From assembly GCA_035581425.1 (NCBI GenBank), contig DATJVP010000027.1, forward strand, positions 1 to 24,073: a stretch of DNA of 24,073 nucleotides, written 5' to 3'. Position 1 is the stretch's first letter, and every line of letters starts with the position of its first letter. The notes below the pieces were generated by a model. It saw only the letters and a list, made by a program, of their open reading frames with translations, was not told where the DNA came from and did no database searches. The stretch is from DASZHJ01 sp035581425. Lineage in GTDB: Bacteria; Pseudomonadota; Alphaproteobacteria; ATCC43930; CGMCC-115725. Positions 1-7,076 of this stretch are shown here, one piece after another. Made by a program: the position numbers and the translations under genes.

Positions 1-1
1 C

Positions 2-1372
2 GGCGGCCTCGCGGGCACCTACACCATCGGCGCCTTCGACGTGACCGTGACGGGCGTCTTCAGCAACACGCTCTCGACCTCGCCCTACCGCGGCGCCGGG
101 CGACCGGAAGCTTCCTACTGCATCGAGCGGATCGTCGACGCGGCCGCGCGCGAGACGGGTATCGATCGCGCGGAGCTGCGGCGGCGCAACATGATCCCGC
201 CCACTGCGATGCCCTACAAGACCGCGCTCACCTATACCTACGACAGCGGCGATTTCGCGGCGGTGATGCAGAAGTGCCTGGAGCTCGCGGACTGGAAGGG
301 CTTCGAAGCACGGCGCGCGGAGTCGCGCCGGATGGGCAAGCTCCGCGGTATCGGGATCGCCTCCGTGATCGAGATTGCCGGCGGCCCCCAGGGACGGCCG
401 ATGGAGGAAGGAGCGGAAATCCGCTTCGACGCCAGCGGTACCGCCACTGTCCTCATGGGCAGCCACAATCACGGCCAAGGGCACGAGACCGTCTTCCGGC
501 AAATGGCCGAGGAGTTTCTCGGCCTGCCCTTCGACGCGGTGCGCGTCGTCTACGGCGATACCGACGCCGTCTTCCACGGTCGCGGCACATTCGGCTCGCG
601 CACGATGATGGCCGGCGGCACGGCTTTCCTCTCAGCCGCGGAGAAGGTGATCGCACGCGGAAAGGAGATCGCGGCCCATCTGCTCGAGGCAGCGCCTGTC
701 GACATCGAATTTGCGGACGGCCGCTTCGCCGTCGCCGGCACCGACCGCGGCATCGCGCTGCAGGAGGTCGCGCGGGCGTCCTTCCTGCTACCGAAAATGC
801 CGAAGGGGATGGAGATCGGGCTTGCAGGCGGCGCGGTGGTGACGCCAGGCGATGCCACCTTCCCCAACGGCTGCCACGTGTGCGAGGTCGAGATCGATCC
901 CGAGACCGGGGTCACGCGCCTCTGCCGCTACACTGTCGTCGACGACGTCGGCCGCGTCGTGAACCCGCTCCTGCTCGGGGGCCAGGTGCATGGCGGGATC
1001 GCGCAGGGCGCGGGACAGGCGCTGATGGAGCGGATCGTCTACGACCGCGAAAGCGGCCAACTCGTCTCCGGCTCCTTCATGGATTATGCAATGCCCCGCG
1101 CCGACGATTTCTGCCATTTCGAAGTCGGCGAGCACGACGTCCCCACCAGGACAAACCGGCTCGGCGTCAAAGGCGGCGGCGAGGCCGGCACCGTGGGCTC
1201 GCTCCCCGCCGTCATGAACGCCGTCGCCGACGCCCTGTTGCCGCTCGGGATCACCCGTATCGATATGCCCGCAAGCCCGGAGAACATATGGCGGGCGATA
1301 GTGGGGCGAAGAAACAGGGCCCAAAATCCCTCTCCCCGCAGGGGAGAGGGGGATTCGATCAGCGGCCAGTAA
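2..1372 (+). CDS. Molybdopterin-binding subunit of a xanthine dehydrogenase/CoxL-family hydroxylase (5' partial)
   Basis: The reading frame is open from base 2, so the N-terminus lies outside the window. The visible part is the C-terminal half of a large molybdenum hydroxylase subunit, which binds the molybdopterin-cytosine cofactor and oxidises its substrate with FeS and FAD partner subunits (not in view). PYRGAGRPE near base 90 is the form II CoxL signature, not the AYxCSFR loop of true CO dehydrogenases, so the substrate is probably an aldehyde, purine or other heterocycle. GQGHET (about base 473) and GVKGGGEAGT, whose Glu codon at 1181-1183 is the expected catalytic Glu, are both present. 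The family core ends near MPASPENIWRAI; the last twenty or so residues come from a palindromic repeat and look non-native. The gene ends tail to tail with the crotonase gene, overlapping it by 14 bases. Confidence 0.9.
   Translation, partial: GGLAGTYTIGAFDVTVTGVFSNTLSTSPYRGAGRPEASYCIERIVDAAARETGIDRAELRRRNMIPPTAMPYKTALTYTYDSGDFAAVMQKCLELADWKGFEARRAESRRMGKLRGIGIASVIEIAGGPQGRPMEEGAEIRFDASGTATVLMGSHNHGQGHETVFRQMAEEFLGLPFDAVRVVYGDTDAVFHGRGTFGSRTMMAGGTAFLSAAEKVIARGKEIAAHLLEAAPVDIEFADGRFAVAGTDRGIALQEVARASFLLPKMPKGMEIGLAGGAVVTPGDATFPNGCHVCEVEIDPETGVTRLCRYTVVDDVGRVVNPLLLGGQVHGGIAQGAGQALMERIVYDRESGQLVSGSFMDYAMPRADDFCHFEVGEHDVPTRTNRLGVKGGGEAGTVGSLPAVMNAVADALLPLGITRIDMPASPENIWRAIVGRRNRAQNPSPRRGEGDSISGQ
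1328..1350. repeat. Short palindromic repeat (rhizobial type), possible bidirectional terminator
   Basis: A 10-base arm CCCTCTCCCC is followed by the loop GCA and then the exact complementary arm GGGGAGAGGG. It lies inside the last codons of the CoxL-type gene and just beyond the stop of the opposing crotonase gene. Palindromes of this composition are abundant intergenic repeats in rhizobial genomes; that comparison is from memory. Its position between two convergent genes would suit a terminator-like hairpin for both strands, but no T-run follows on either strand. Confidence 0.7.
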
Positions 1373-2153
1373 ACTTCGGTTTCCGCTTCTCGAGATAGGC
1401 GTTGACGGCTTCGCGGTGGTCGGCGGAAGTGGAGACCACAGCGTAGTGCGAGGAGATGAGGTCGAGGGCGGAGCGGAGATCGGTGCGCTGACCCTGATAG
1501 ACCGCGCGCTTGATGAAGCGCACCGAGAGCGGCGGTGCCGCAGCGATCTTCTCCGCTAGAAGATGCGTCTGCGGCATGAGCTCGGCGTCGGGAACGACCT
1601 TGTTCACCATGCCGATGCGCTCGGCCTCGCGGGCATCAACGAGCTCGCCGGTCCAGAAGAGCTCCAACGCCTTCGCCGTGCCGACGAGACGGGGCAGGAA
1701 CCAGGCGCCGCCCGCGCCGGGAACGAGCCCCACCTTGACGTAGGTCTCCCCGAGCCGTGCGCTTTCGGCGGCGATGCGCAAATCCGTCATCAAGGCGAGA
1801 TCGAGCCCCGCGCCGGTCGCGGCCCCGTTGATGGCGGCAATTACGGGCTTGTCGAGCGCCTCGAGCGTCAGCGGGATCTTGTGCACATGTCCCTGCAGTT
1901 CCGACTTGCGGTCTAGCGGCGTGCGCTCGCTGGCGCTCCGCTTCTGCATCTCCGCGATGTCGCCCCCGCTGCAAAAGGCCTTGCCCGCTCCCGTCACGAT
2001 CACCGCGGAGACGGCGTCGTTGCGCTGGCACTCCTCGAGCGCCGCGGCCCAGGCGTCGATCATCTCCCAGGTGAAGGCGTTCATGCGGTCGGGCCGGTTG
2101 AGCGTTATGGTCGCGATCGCGCCGTCGATCTCGAGCTTGATGGTGTCGCTCAT
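1359..2153 (-). CDS. Enoyl-CoA hydratase/isomerase (crotonase) family protein
   Basis: This 264-residue protein has the usual crotonase length. The fold binds acyl-CoA and stabilises an enolate through two backbone NH groups. The oxyanion segments are visible as GKAFCSGGD (57-65) and AAINGAATGAGLDLAL (106-121), followed by GLVPGAGGAWFLPRLVG (142-158). By eye against rat hydratase, the second acid is kept (Glu164 in ALELFWTG), but the position of the first (Glu144 of the rat enzyme) is Tyr138. It may therefore be an isomerase or an atypical hydratase; the substrate is unknown. The start is set by GGGGAGAG six bases upstream and by the ATGA overlap with the upstream acyl-CoA ligase gene, which implies translational coupling. 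Its 3' end overlaps the CoxL-type gene. Confidence 0.9.
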   Translation of the reverse strand: MSDTIKLEIDGAIATITLNRPDRMNAFTWEMIDAWAAALEECQRNDAVSAVIVTGAGKAFCSGGDIAEMQKRSASERTPLDRKSELQGHVHKIPLTLEALDKPVIAAINGAATGAGLDLALMTDLRIAAESARLGETYVKVGLVPGAGGAWFLPRLVGTAKALELFWTGELVDAREAERIGMVNKVVPDAELMPQTHLLAEKIAAAPPLSVRFIKRAVYQGQRTDLRSALDLISSHYAVVSTSADHREAVNAYLEKRKPKFTGR

Positions 2154-4309
2154 GCTCTCTCCCCGCTGGGCCTTTCTTGAACCATGAGCGCGTCCACGAC
2201 CGCAATACCCTCGCCCTCGGCGCCGAGAATCACAGGATTGAGATCGATCTCGCGCACACGCCCTGCAAAATCGCTCGCGAAGCGTGCGAGCGAGACGATG
2301 AGGCGCGCGAGGGCGTCGCGATCTCTCGCCGCGCGGCTTCGTCCTGCGCCGAAGAGGCGACCGCGATCGAGACGCGCGACGAGCCGGGATGCTTCCCCAG
2401 CATCGACCGGCAGCGGCGTCATCATGGCCTCCGCCATAGCCTCGACCTCAACGCCGCCGCGTCCTAACAGCAGCAGCGGACCGAAGGTCTCGTCGCGGCT
2501 CATGCCGAGGATCAGCTCTAACCCCGGCTTCGCCATTGCTTGCACCAGCACGCCCATGATTGCCGCATCGGGCGCGGCACGGTGTGCACCCGCGAGCACG
2601 CGCTCGAATGCAGCCGCGACCTCCCGCGCGTCGAGGAGTCCAAGCGCCACGGCTCCCGCGTCGGTCTTGTGCGGAATCTGCGGCGACTGAACCTTGAGGG
2701 CGACGGGAAACCCGATCTCGGACGCGGCCGCAGCCGCTTCCGCCGCCGACCGCACGAGCCGGTGCCGCGGTGACGGGATGCCGTATTCCCCAAGCACCGC
2801 AAGTGCCTCCACTTCCGCGAGGGTCTGCTTCGCCGCATCGAGCCTGCGGAGCGCCGCCGCGTATCCGGGCGAGCGGCCATCGGTCGCCGCCGGAGCAAGC
2901 GCCCGCCGCCGGTCCGCCCTTTCCGCGAGAAGCGAGAGCCCGCGGGCGACGCCGCGAATCCCCGTATAGAGCGGGACGCCGATCTCCTCGAGCTCCGCCC
3001 GCGCGGCCTCGGAGGGAAGCGGATAGCTGTAGAAGAGGATAGGCTTGCGGCGCTTGGCCGCGATCTCGCGCAGCCGCGCCTTCTCCAGCGGCAGGCGCGT
3101 GTCGTTCGTGAGCGAGCTCGCGACGACGATCGCGTCGATCTCGTCGCTCGCTTCCAGCGTCTCGACCGAGCGCAATCGATAGTCGGTGCCGATCGCCTGT
3201 GCGGTGATGTCGATGGGATTGCCGGCGGCGCCGAAGCTCGGAAGGAAATTCCGAACCTGCCCTTGCAGCTCCGCACTGAATTCGGGAACGGCGAGGCCCT
3301 GGCTTTCCAGTGCGTCGGCGAGCCAGCCGCCGACCCCGCCGGAGATGGTGACGATGCCGACGCGCTTCCCCCTCGGCTCCGGTGCGAGCGCTGCCGCGGC
3401 AGCGATATCGAGCATATCGTCCTGATCCTCGCCGCGGATCACGCCGAAGCGCTCGAAGACGGCCTCATAGGCGCGGTCGGCGCCGGCGAGGCTCGCGGTG
3501 TGCGAGACGGCAGCGCGCTGCGCGGCGGCGGAGCGGCCGATCTTCGCGACGATGAGCGGCTTGCCGAGCGCGAGCGACCGCTCCGCCATCGCCATGAAGG
3601 CGGCGCCGCGGCGCACCTGCTCCACGAACATCAGGATGACGCCCGTCCCGGGGTCGTCGAGGAGGAATTCGCCGACATCCGTGAGGTCGAGATCGGCCTC
3701 GTTCCCGGTGTTGACGGCATAGCTGAAGGGGAGCCGCCGCTGCAGGCCGCGATTGAAGAAAGCGAAGGCGAGTCCGCCGCTCTGCGAGACGATGGCGATG
3801 CGACGCTCCGCCGGCTGCGCACGCAGTCGCGGCAACGCCGACAGATCGACCGCGGGCGTGAAGCTCGCGACGATCGGGAGCGTCACGTTCATGAACCCGA
3901 TCGCATTCGGTCCCGCGACGATCAGGCCGGTGCGCCGGGAGATCTCGCGGATGCGCTCCTGCTGCGCGCGCTTGTCGCCGCCTTCCTCCGCGAAGCCGGA
4001 GCTGAAGACGTAAGCCGCGCGCACACCCGCTGCTGCGCATTCCTCGAGCACGCCCGGCACCGCCTCGGCGGGGATCGCAATCAGCGCGAGATCGACCGGC
4101 TCCGGCACCGCGGAAATCGCGGGATATGCCTTGAGCCCCATGATCTCGACCTCGCGGGGATGCACGGGAAAGACGCGGCCGGGAAAGCCGCATTTCAACA
4201 TCTGGGCCGTGACCCTGCCGCGGATATGGCTCGTATCCGCGGACGCGCCGATCACCGCGACCGAAGCAGGGCGAAAGAGCGGCGAGAGGTCGCGCGCGGC
4301 GGCGGTCAT
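2150..4309 (-). CDS. Acetate--CoA ligase (ADP-forming) family protein, fused alpha-beta subunits
   Basis: This 719-residue single-chain NDP-forming acyl-CoA synthetase interconverts an acyl-CoA plus ADP and phosphate with the free acid, CoA and ATP, via a phosphohistidine. Domain order: CoA-binding Rossmann domain (about 8-140, SVAVIGAS at 16-23), succinyl-CoA-ligase-like domains (about 165-460, with AIVSQSGGLA and the SHTASLAG motif placing the phosphorylatable His at 270), then ATP-grasp (about 490-712; VALKVQSPQIPHKTDAG, EIDLNPVIL). The acyl substrate cannot be read from sequence; related proteins use acetate, propionate, aryl acids or pimelate. It overlaps the downstream crotonase gene by ATGA, so the two probably act on the same CoA ester. 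I see no clear Shine-Dalgarno before the chosen ATG. Confidence 0.9.
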   Translation of the reverse strand: MTAAARDLSPLFRPASVAVIGASADTSHIRGRVTAQMLKCGFPGRVFPVHPREVEIMGLKAYPAISAVPEPVDLALIAIPAEAVPGVLEECAAAGVRAAYVFSSGFAEEGGDKRAQQERIREISRRTGLIVAGPNAIGFMNVTLPIVASFTPAVDLSALPRLRAQPAERRIAIVSQSGGLAFAFFNRGLQRRLPFSYAVNTGNEADLDLTDVGEFLLDDPGTGVILMFVEQVRRGAAFMAMAERSLALGKPLIVAKIGRSAAAQRAAVSHTASLAGADRAYEAVFERFGVIRGEDQDDMLDIAAAAALAPEPRGKRVGIVTISGGVGGWLADALESQGLAVPEFSAELQGQVRNFLPSFGAAGNPIDITAQAIGTDYRLRSVETLEASDEIDAIVVASSLTNDTRLPLEKARLREIAAKRRKPILFYSYPLPSEAARAELEEIGVPLYTGIRGVARGLSLLAERADRRRALAPAATDGRSPGYAAALRRLDAAKQTLAEVEALAVLGEYGIPSPRHRLVRSAAEAAAAASEIGFPVALKVQSPQIPHKTDAGAVALGLLDAREVAAAFERVLAGAHRAAPDAAIMGVLVQAMAKPGLELILGMSRDETFGPLLLLGRGGVEVEAMAEAMMTPLPVDAGEASRLVARLDRGRLFGAGRSRAARDRDALARLIVSLARFASDFAGRVREIDLNPVILGAEGEGIAVVDALMVQERPSGERA

Positions 4310-4408
4310 GTCAGGAGCGGTGAGGCGACATCGATCACGTCAATGGGATGGCGCAATCGGGGGAATGCAGTCCAGCGAATTCTCTCGGGATCGGATGATT
4401 GGCGGGGC

Positions 4409-4437
4409 TTCATTTTCAGGCAAATGCGACCTATGCT
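4409..4437 (+). promoter_or_regulatory. Candidate promoter giving a near-leaderless mRNA
   Basis: TTCATT (4409-4414) and TATGCT (4432-4437) are separated by 17 bases. The ATG of the antitoxin-like gene begins only 6 bases after the -10-like box, so transcription would start at or next to the start codon. The -35 matches the consensus at only three of six positions. No Shine-Dalgarno sequence is visible, which fits a leaderless message. Confidence 0.35.
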
Positions 4438-4443
4438 GGCGCC

Positions 4444-4671
4444 ATGACCAAGCTCCTTGACGAGGCCCTCGAAGCCGTCCGCCGACTGCCGGCGGAGGTT
4501 CAGGACGAGATCGCTCGCGCCCTATTTCGCTTGGCCCAGGGCGATACCGATCTCGAACCCATTTCGCCCGTGGATTTGCCGGCCATACTCGAGGGTCTGG
4601 CAGATGCCGGGCGTCGAGACTTCGCATCGGAGTCCGAGATCGAGGCTGCGTTTCGCCGCTTCGATCGATGA
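4444..4671 (+). CDS. Small antitoxin-like protein (partner of a ParE/RelE-type toxin)
   Basis: This 75-residue acidic, helical protein begins MTKLLDEALEAVRRLPAEVQ and ends EIEAAFRRFDR. It resembles the short proteins commonly encoded just ahead of ParE/RelE toxins in alphaproteobacteria, with an N-terminal DEALEAVRRLP helix and a C-terminal SESEIEAAFRRF tail that would wrap the toxin. I know of no settled DNA-binding motif in this type, and none is obvious here. The ATG at 4444 was chosen over upstream non-ATG starts because it begins the conserved N-terminus. Its stop overlaps the start of a toxin fragment (ATGA at 4668-4671), the classic antitoxin-toxin arrangement, but that toxin is broken. 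Assignment rests on context and resemblance only. Confidence 0.6.
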   Translation: MTKLLDEALEAVRRLPAEVQDEIARALFRLAQGDTDLEPISPVDLPAILEGLADAGRRDFASESEIEAAFRRFDR

Positions 4672-4760
4672 AGCTGCGCTTCTCGCGGCGAGCAATCCGC
4701 GATGTCGCGCGTCCGTAAGCTCGTGACGCGCAGATATCCTTATCTGATCCCGCTCCAACC
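4668..4760 (+). pseudogene. Remnant of a ParE/RelE-type toxin gene
   Basis: The start overlaps the antitoxin-like stop (ATGA). The frame reads MKLRFSRRAIRDVARP and stops at 4716-4718. The opening is typical of ParE/RelE toxins (KLRFSRRA.RD.A). In another frame, from about 4708, the DNA reads RVRKLVTRRYPYLIPL, which resembles the C-terminal strand region of ParE toxins (T/RELVV.RYPYLI.Y). An intact toxin is roughly 95 residues, so the middle appears to have been deleted and the ends joined out of frame. The toxin would be inactive. The right-hand end of the remnant is approximate. Confidence 0.6.
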
Positions 4761-4783
4761 TCCCGCCCTCGGGTTCGCCCTTC

Positions 4784-5824
4784 TCACCGCTGCGCGAGGA
4801 AGGGCCAGATGCCGTCGGCGCCTTGCGACGCAGCGAGACGGCCGATCTCGAGGGCCCAGGCGCTCTCGACGCCGAACTCGTCGCGCCAGCACCACAGGCG
4901 GCGCGTGAGGTGGTGCAGGCGATGCTCGTGCGTGAAGCCAATGGCGCCGTGTACTTGGTGCACGATATCCGCGACTTTGCCTGCGGCCTCACCGACACGA
5001 AGCTTCGCCGCCGCCGCCGTGAAAGCGAGATCGCCTGCAAGCGCGCCCTCGACGGCGGCGGAGACCGCGACGTCCGACGCCGCGACCTGCTCGGCTGCCA
5101 ATGCGAGCTGTTGCTGGATCGCCTGGAACTTGCCGATGGGCCGGCCGAATTGCACGCGGTCGTTGGCGTAGGTCACCGCAAGGCGGACGGCCTCCTCGAG
5201 CGCTCCTGCCATCTGCGCCGCGCGGCAGAGCGCGCCCAGGCGGTAGACCACGCCGGCATCCGCACCCATGGGGGCGCCGGCGACCAAGCGGGCGTCGAGC
5301 GGGAGATCGAGCGCGATGTCGTCGCGGGGCTCTCCGGCCATGTTGAGACCGGGCTCCACGGCAGCGCCAGGTGGCGCGATCACGGCAACGGCGGCATCGG
5401 TCGAGACCACAAGTCCGCTCGCGTTGCGTCCCCAGGGAAGCGCGCGGGCGACACCCTGGAGGCGCCAGCCCGCTCCCGCACGGCGTAGCTCCAACCGCTC
5501 ATCCGGTCGATCGATCGCGAGTGCAAGCGGGCCGTCGGGCGGCGCAACTCCCGCGCGACGCGCGAGCCAGCGCGCGAGCATGGTCTCTGGCAATGGCAGC
5601 GGCACGGCGAAGCGGCCCGCCGCGCGTAGAACCGCGACGGCAGGGACCAACCCTTCGAGCGCGCCGCCGCCCTCGCTGCTCATGGCATCGAGAAAGCCCG
5701 CCTCGGCTGCCGCCTCCCAGAGGTGGTGCGGCCAGCTTCCGCCCTCGGCGGCGTTGATCGCCGCCGGCGTTGCGAGATCGGCGAAGAGACGCGCGGCGCT
5801 GTCGTAGACGAGAGTGTCGCTCAT
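4784..5824 (-). CDS. Acyl-CoA dehydrogenase family protein, short (alpha-type) subunit
   Basis: This 346-residue flavoprotein-family protein belongs to the acyl-CoA dehydrogenases, which oxidise the alpha-beta bond of an acyl-CoA and pass electrons to ETF. The C-terminal domain has the FAD-contact motif YANDRVQFGRPIGKFQAIQ (219-237) and the segment HQVHGAIGFTHEHRLHH (289-305). At neither usual position do I find a clear catalytic Glu: the helix-G stretch reads LGALCRAAQ and the late position lacks the YEG-type Glu. It is shorter than the normal 380-390 residues. Its start overlaps the stop of a full-length dehydrogenase by ATGA. Size, missing acid and coupling suggest the non-catalytic subunit of a heteromeric enzyme, as in actinobacterial sterol side-chain dehydrogenases. 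That is inference. Confidence 0.85.
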   Translation of the reverse strand: MSDTLVYDSAARLFADLATPAAINAAEGGSWPHHLWEAAAEAGFLDAMSSEGGGALEGLVPAVAVLRAAGRFAVPLPLPETMLARWLARRAGVAPPDGPLALAIDRPDERLELRRAGAGWRLQGVARALPWGRNASGLVVSTDAAVAVIAPPGAAVEPGLNMAGEPRDDIALDLPLDARLVAGAPMGADAGVVYRLGALCRAAQMAGALEEAVRLAVTYANDRVQFGRPIGKFQAIQQQLALAAEQVAASDVAVSAAVEGALAGDLAFTAAAAKLRVGEAAGKVADIVHQVHGAIGFTHEHRLHHLTRRLWCWRDEFGVESAWALEIGRLAASQGADGIWPFLAQR

Positions 5825-6972
5825 CGGAGGCCCAGCCCGCGCGCAATGATGCCGCGGAGGATCTCGCGCGTGCCGCCTCTGAGCGTGAAGGAAGGCGCGT
5901 GCAGGACTGCCTCCGCGAGCACCTCCTCGAAGCGGTCGTTGCCGCCGGGACGGCGCCCGCGCGGCGCGAGCAGGCGCACGAGCTCGGGTATTTCGCGCTC
6001 GAAGGTCGTGCCGAGGTCCTTGACGACGGCAGCCTCGAGGTTCGGCATCTCGCCCGCCTGCAGCATCCCCGCGACCGAGAGCGACATGCGCCGGAGCGTC
6101 CAGAGATGCGCGGTCATCCGCCCGAGAGCCTCGGCCGCGCGCGGCTCTGGATTGGCACCGATGCGACGCGCGAATTCCACCATGAGACGGAAGGTGCTCA
6201 CGAAACGCTCCGGCCCTGAGCGCTCGAAGGCGAGCTCACTCGTCACCTGCTTCCAGCCTTCGCCTTCAGTGCCGATCAGGCGGCTCTCGGGTACGAGCAC
6301 GTCGTCGAAGGTGACTTCCGTGAAATCGAGATCGCCCGCGAGGTTCTTGATCGGGCGAATGCTGACGCCGGGCGCGCGCACGTCGACGAGGAGCTGCGAG
6401 AGCCCCCTGTGACGATCCTCGCCTGCGGGCGAGGTCCGGCAGAGCGTGATCGCGAAATGCGAGCGATGCGAGTGGCTCGTCCAGACCTTGCGCCCATTGA
6501 CCCGCCATCCGCCCGCGACTTTCTCCGCACGGGTGCGGATCGAGGCGAGATCGGAGCCGGAATCGGGCTCGCTCATGCCGATGCAGAAGAAGCATTGTCC
6601 CGCGGCGATTTTCGGCAGGAATTCCTGGCGCTGCTCCTCCGTGCCGAAGCGCAGCAGCAGCGGCCCGCTCTGACGGTCGGCGATCCAATGCGCCGCAACC
6701 GGCGCGCCGGCGATCAGCATCTCCTCCGTCACGACGTAGCGCTCGAGCGAGCTGCGCTCGTGCCCGCCGTAGCGCTTAGGCCAGGTCATTCCGATCCAGC
6801 CGCGCTTTCCGACCTCGCGCGAGAATTCCGGCGAATGCGCCGTGGCGAAATCTCCAGCGGGACGCCAGAAGCCGTTCGCCCGCGCCTCCGACAGAAAGCT
6901 CCGCACCTCGCGGCGCAGCGCCTCGCATTCCGGCGGGAGCGTGATGGGATCGAAGCGGAAGGTCGCGGACAT
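5821..6972 (-). CDS. Acyl-CoA dehydrogenase family protein, full-length (catalytic-type) subunit
   Basis: This 383-residue acyl-CoA dehydrogenase has an N-terminal helical domain, then the FAD/substrate beta domain (FFCIGMSEPDSGSDLAS about 128-144, GGWRVNGRKVWTS about 154-166) and a C-terminal helical domain ending GGTREILRGIIARGLGLR. In LAFERSGPERF the first Glu (about residue 250) aligns by eye with the catalytic Glu of long-chain/isovaleryl-type enzymes. The start at MSATFRFDP was preferred to one 20 codons upstream, because the extra residues are unlike the family and would come from the inverted repeat in the promoter region. The downstream shorter dehydrogenase is translationally coupled (ATGA). 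The acyl substrate is unknown; the pairing hints at bulky or ring-bearing acyl-CoAs. Confidence 0.88.
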   Translation of the reverse strand: MSATFRFDPITLPPECEALRREVRSFLSEARANGFWRPAGDFATAHSPEFSREVGKRGWIGMTWPKRYGGHERSSLERYVVTEEMLIAGAPVAAHWIADRQSGPLLLRFGTEEQRQEFLPKIAAGQCFFCIGMSEPDSGSDLASIRTRAEKVAGGWRVNGRKVWTSHSHRSHFAITLCRTSPAGEDRHRGLSQLLVDVRAPGVSIRPIKNLAGDLDFTEVTFDDVLVPESRLIGTEGEGWKQVTSELAFERSGPERFVSTFRLMVEFARRIGANPEPRAAEALGRMTAHLWTLRRMSLSVAGMLQAGEMPNLEAAVVKDLGTTFEREIPELVRLLAPRGRRPGGNDRFEEVLAEAVLHAPSFTLRGGTREILRGIIARGLGLR

Positions 6973-6994
6973 TGGCGGGACAGAACGTCTTCGG

Positions 6995-7055
6995 GAGATG
7001 CGCGAGCATAGAGGGATTTCGTGCGCCTGCAAATCGCTCTATGCTCGCGCATCTC
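6995..7055. promoter_or_regulatory. Long inverted repeat in a divergent promoter region
   Basis: Bases 6995-7019 and 7031-7055 are inverted copies, 25 bases each with a single mismatched pair (7014/7036), around an 11-base centre. The outer 19 bases match perfectly. Each arm contains CTATGCTCGCGCAT read outward, so each carries a -10-like TATGCT (7040-7045 on plus; 7010-7005 on minus). On the minus strand TTTGCA (7033-7028) lies 17 bases upstream of that box; on plus TTTCGT (7017-7022) is similarly spaced but weaker. The repeat lies between the dehydrogenase and epoxide-hydrolase genes and could be a shared operator, a duplicated promoter or a cruciform-forming site. Confidence 0.75.
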
Positions 7056-7076
7056 TCCGAAAAAGCGGATGCGACG

